Assembly (NCBI RefSeq): GCF_026340655.1
Contig: NZ_JAPEOZ010000001.1
Span: forward strand, 124,001-188,000
Direction of reading: 5' to 3'
Length of the DNA stretch: 64,000 bases
From: Streptomyces sp. NBC_01275
GTDB taxonomy: Bacteria > Actinomycetota > Actinomycetes > Streptomycetales > Streptomycetaceae
Below are positions 63,816 to 64,000 of the stretch, piece after piece. The stretch's first letter is position 1; each line of letters begins with the position of its first letter. The position numbers and the translations under genes are program-made. A model generated the notes under the pieces. It did not search any database. It had not been told where the DNA came from and saw nothing but the letters and a program-made list of their open reading frames with translations.

Positions 63816-64000
63816 GCCGCGGGTCCGCCTTCCAGGGGGGTGTCCGTGCGCGGGGCGCGCACGATGTCGGTCAGGGTCGTCTCGACGCGGTCGAGGTGAT
63901 GGCTCATCGCCTCGGTCGCGTCGGGCTCGGAACCGTCGATCAGAGCCTCGACGATCGCCCGGTGCTCACGGTTGGACTGCTCGCGCCGTCCGCCCAGCTC
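63812..64000 (-). CDS. C-terminal part of an FCD-domain GntR regulator
   Basis: The visible 62 codons end at TGA 63812-63814. They read [20 protein letters not shown] then [20 protein letters not shown] and [20 protein letters not shown], the last helices of an FCD ligand-binding domain, where the two His of SNREHR and MSHHLDR are metal ligands in many members. The N-terminal winged helix lies beyond the window. FCD regulators respond to organic acids or amino acids, and this one is cotranslated with the permease, so it probably represses or activates the asparagine operon. Confidence 0.85.
   Translation of the reverse strand, partial: ELGGRREQSNREHRAIVEALIDGSEPDATEAMSHHLDRVETTLTDIVRAPRTDTPLEGGPAA

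Overview
The window looks like high-GC Streptomyces (or close actinomycete) chromosome. The evidence is very GC-rich codon third positions, many GTG starts with purine-rich ribosome sites, ATGA/GTGA stop-start overlaps, and typical families: SpoIIE-type phosphatases with PAS/GAF sensors, GH75 chitosanase, MptB/GT87 mannosyltransferases, Rho, and many TetR/MarR/PadR/LysR regulators. No rRNA, tRNA or CRISPR array was seen. Accessory catabolic genes, an insertion sequence and several broken genes suggest a variable, arm-like part of the chromosome.

Layout. (1) 1-4.7 kb is a decaying accessory patch: a TetR regulator with palindromic operators (AAACCGATCGGTTT) in front of its own gene, a frameshifted DHA2 efflux pump and the start of a divergent gene at the left edge. 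It also holds remnants of a membrane protein and an enoyl-CoA hydratase, and a dead IS3-family element. (2) 5-7.3 kb is a dhaKLM dihydroxyacetone kinase operon. (3) 7.3-32.7 kb is a mosaic: TetR/SDR pair, GH75 chitosanase, fibronectin-III protein with a DasR-like site, PadR/dienoyl-CoA reductase pair, PAS-PAS-GAF-PP2C phosphatase, PrmC-like methyltransferase, MarR, a molybdopterin oxidoreductase with its ferredoxin reductase, several esterases/hydrolases, an acyltransferase and a Tat-exported beta-helix protein.

(4) 33-45 kb is the most interesting part. Two divergent operons plus a NodD/NahR-type LysR gene and an SDR look like an aromatic (extradiol) catabolic regulon. The genes are a FAD monooxygenase, a VOC extradiol dioxygenase, two FAH-family hydrolases, an amidohydrolase, a cyclase-family hydrolase, a HisD-like dehydrogenase, a berberine-bridge-type FAD oxidase, an ABM-like protein and two SDRs. 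Two promoters, one for the leftward operon and one inside the end of lysR for the last SDR, share a LysR-like box (GATGGCAGCCAT), a -35-like and a -10-like hexamer in identical spacing. A related element sits in a 31-bp palindrome before lysR. The substrate is not evident.

(5) 45-51.7 kb has a lipid-anchorless membrane protein, an SDR-VOC-MFS operon, a cytochrome P450 and an alpha/beta hydrolase diverging from a MarR gene across three phased operator copies. (6) 52-58.4 kb has a short second-type Rho factor with a long leader, a D-Ala-D-Ala carboxypeptidase whose end overlaps an opposing GT87 gene by 274 bp, an MptB-like mannosyltransferase and a TPR protein. (7) 58.5-64 kb is nitrogen/amino-acid catabolism: glutaminase, aspartase, an Rhizobium-type asparaginase, an amino-acid permease and a truncated FCD/GntR regulator. 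Together these would import asparagine and turn it into aspartate, then fumarate and ammonia.

A recurring trait across the window is short tandem duplication exactly at gene starts or ends: stop codons, ribosome sites, low-complexity termini.
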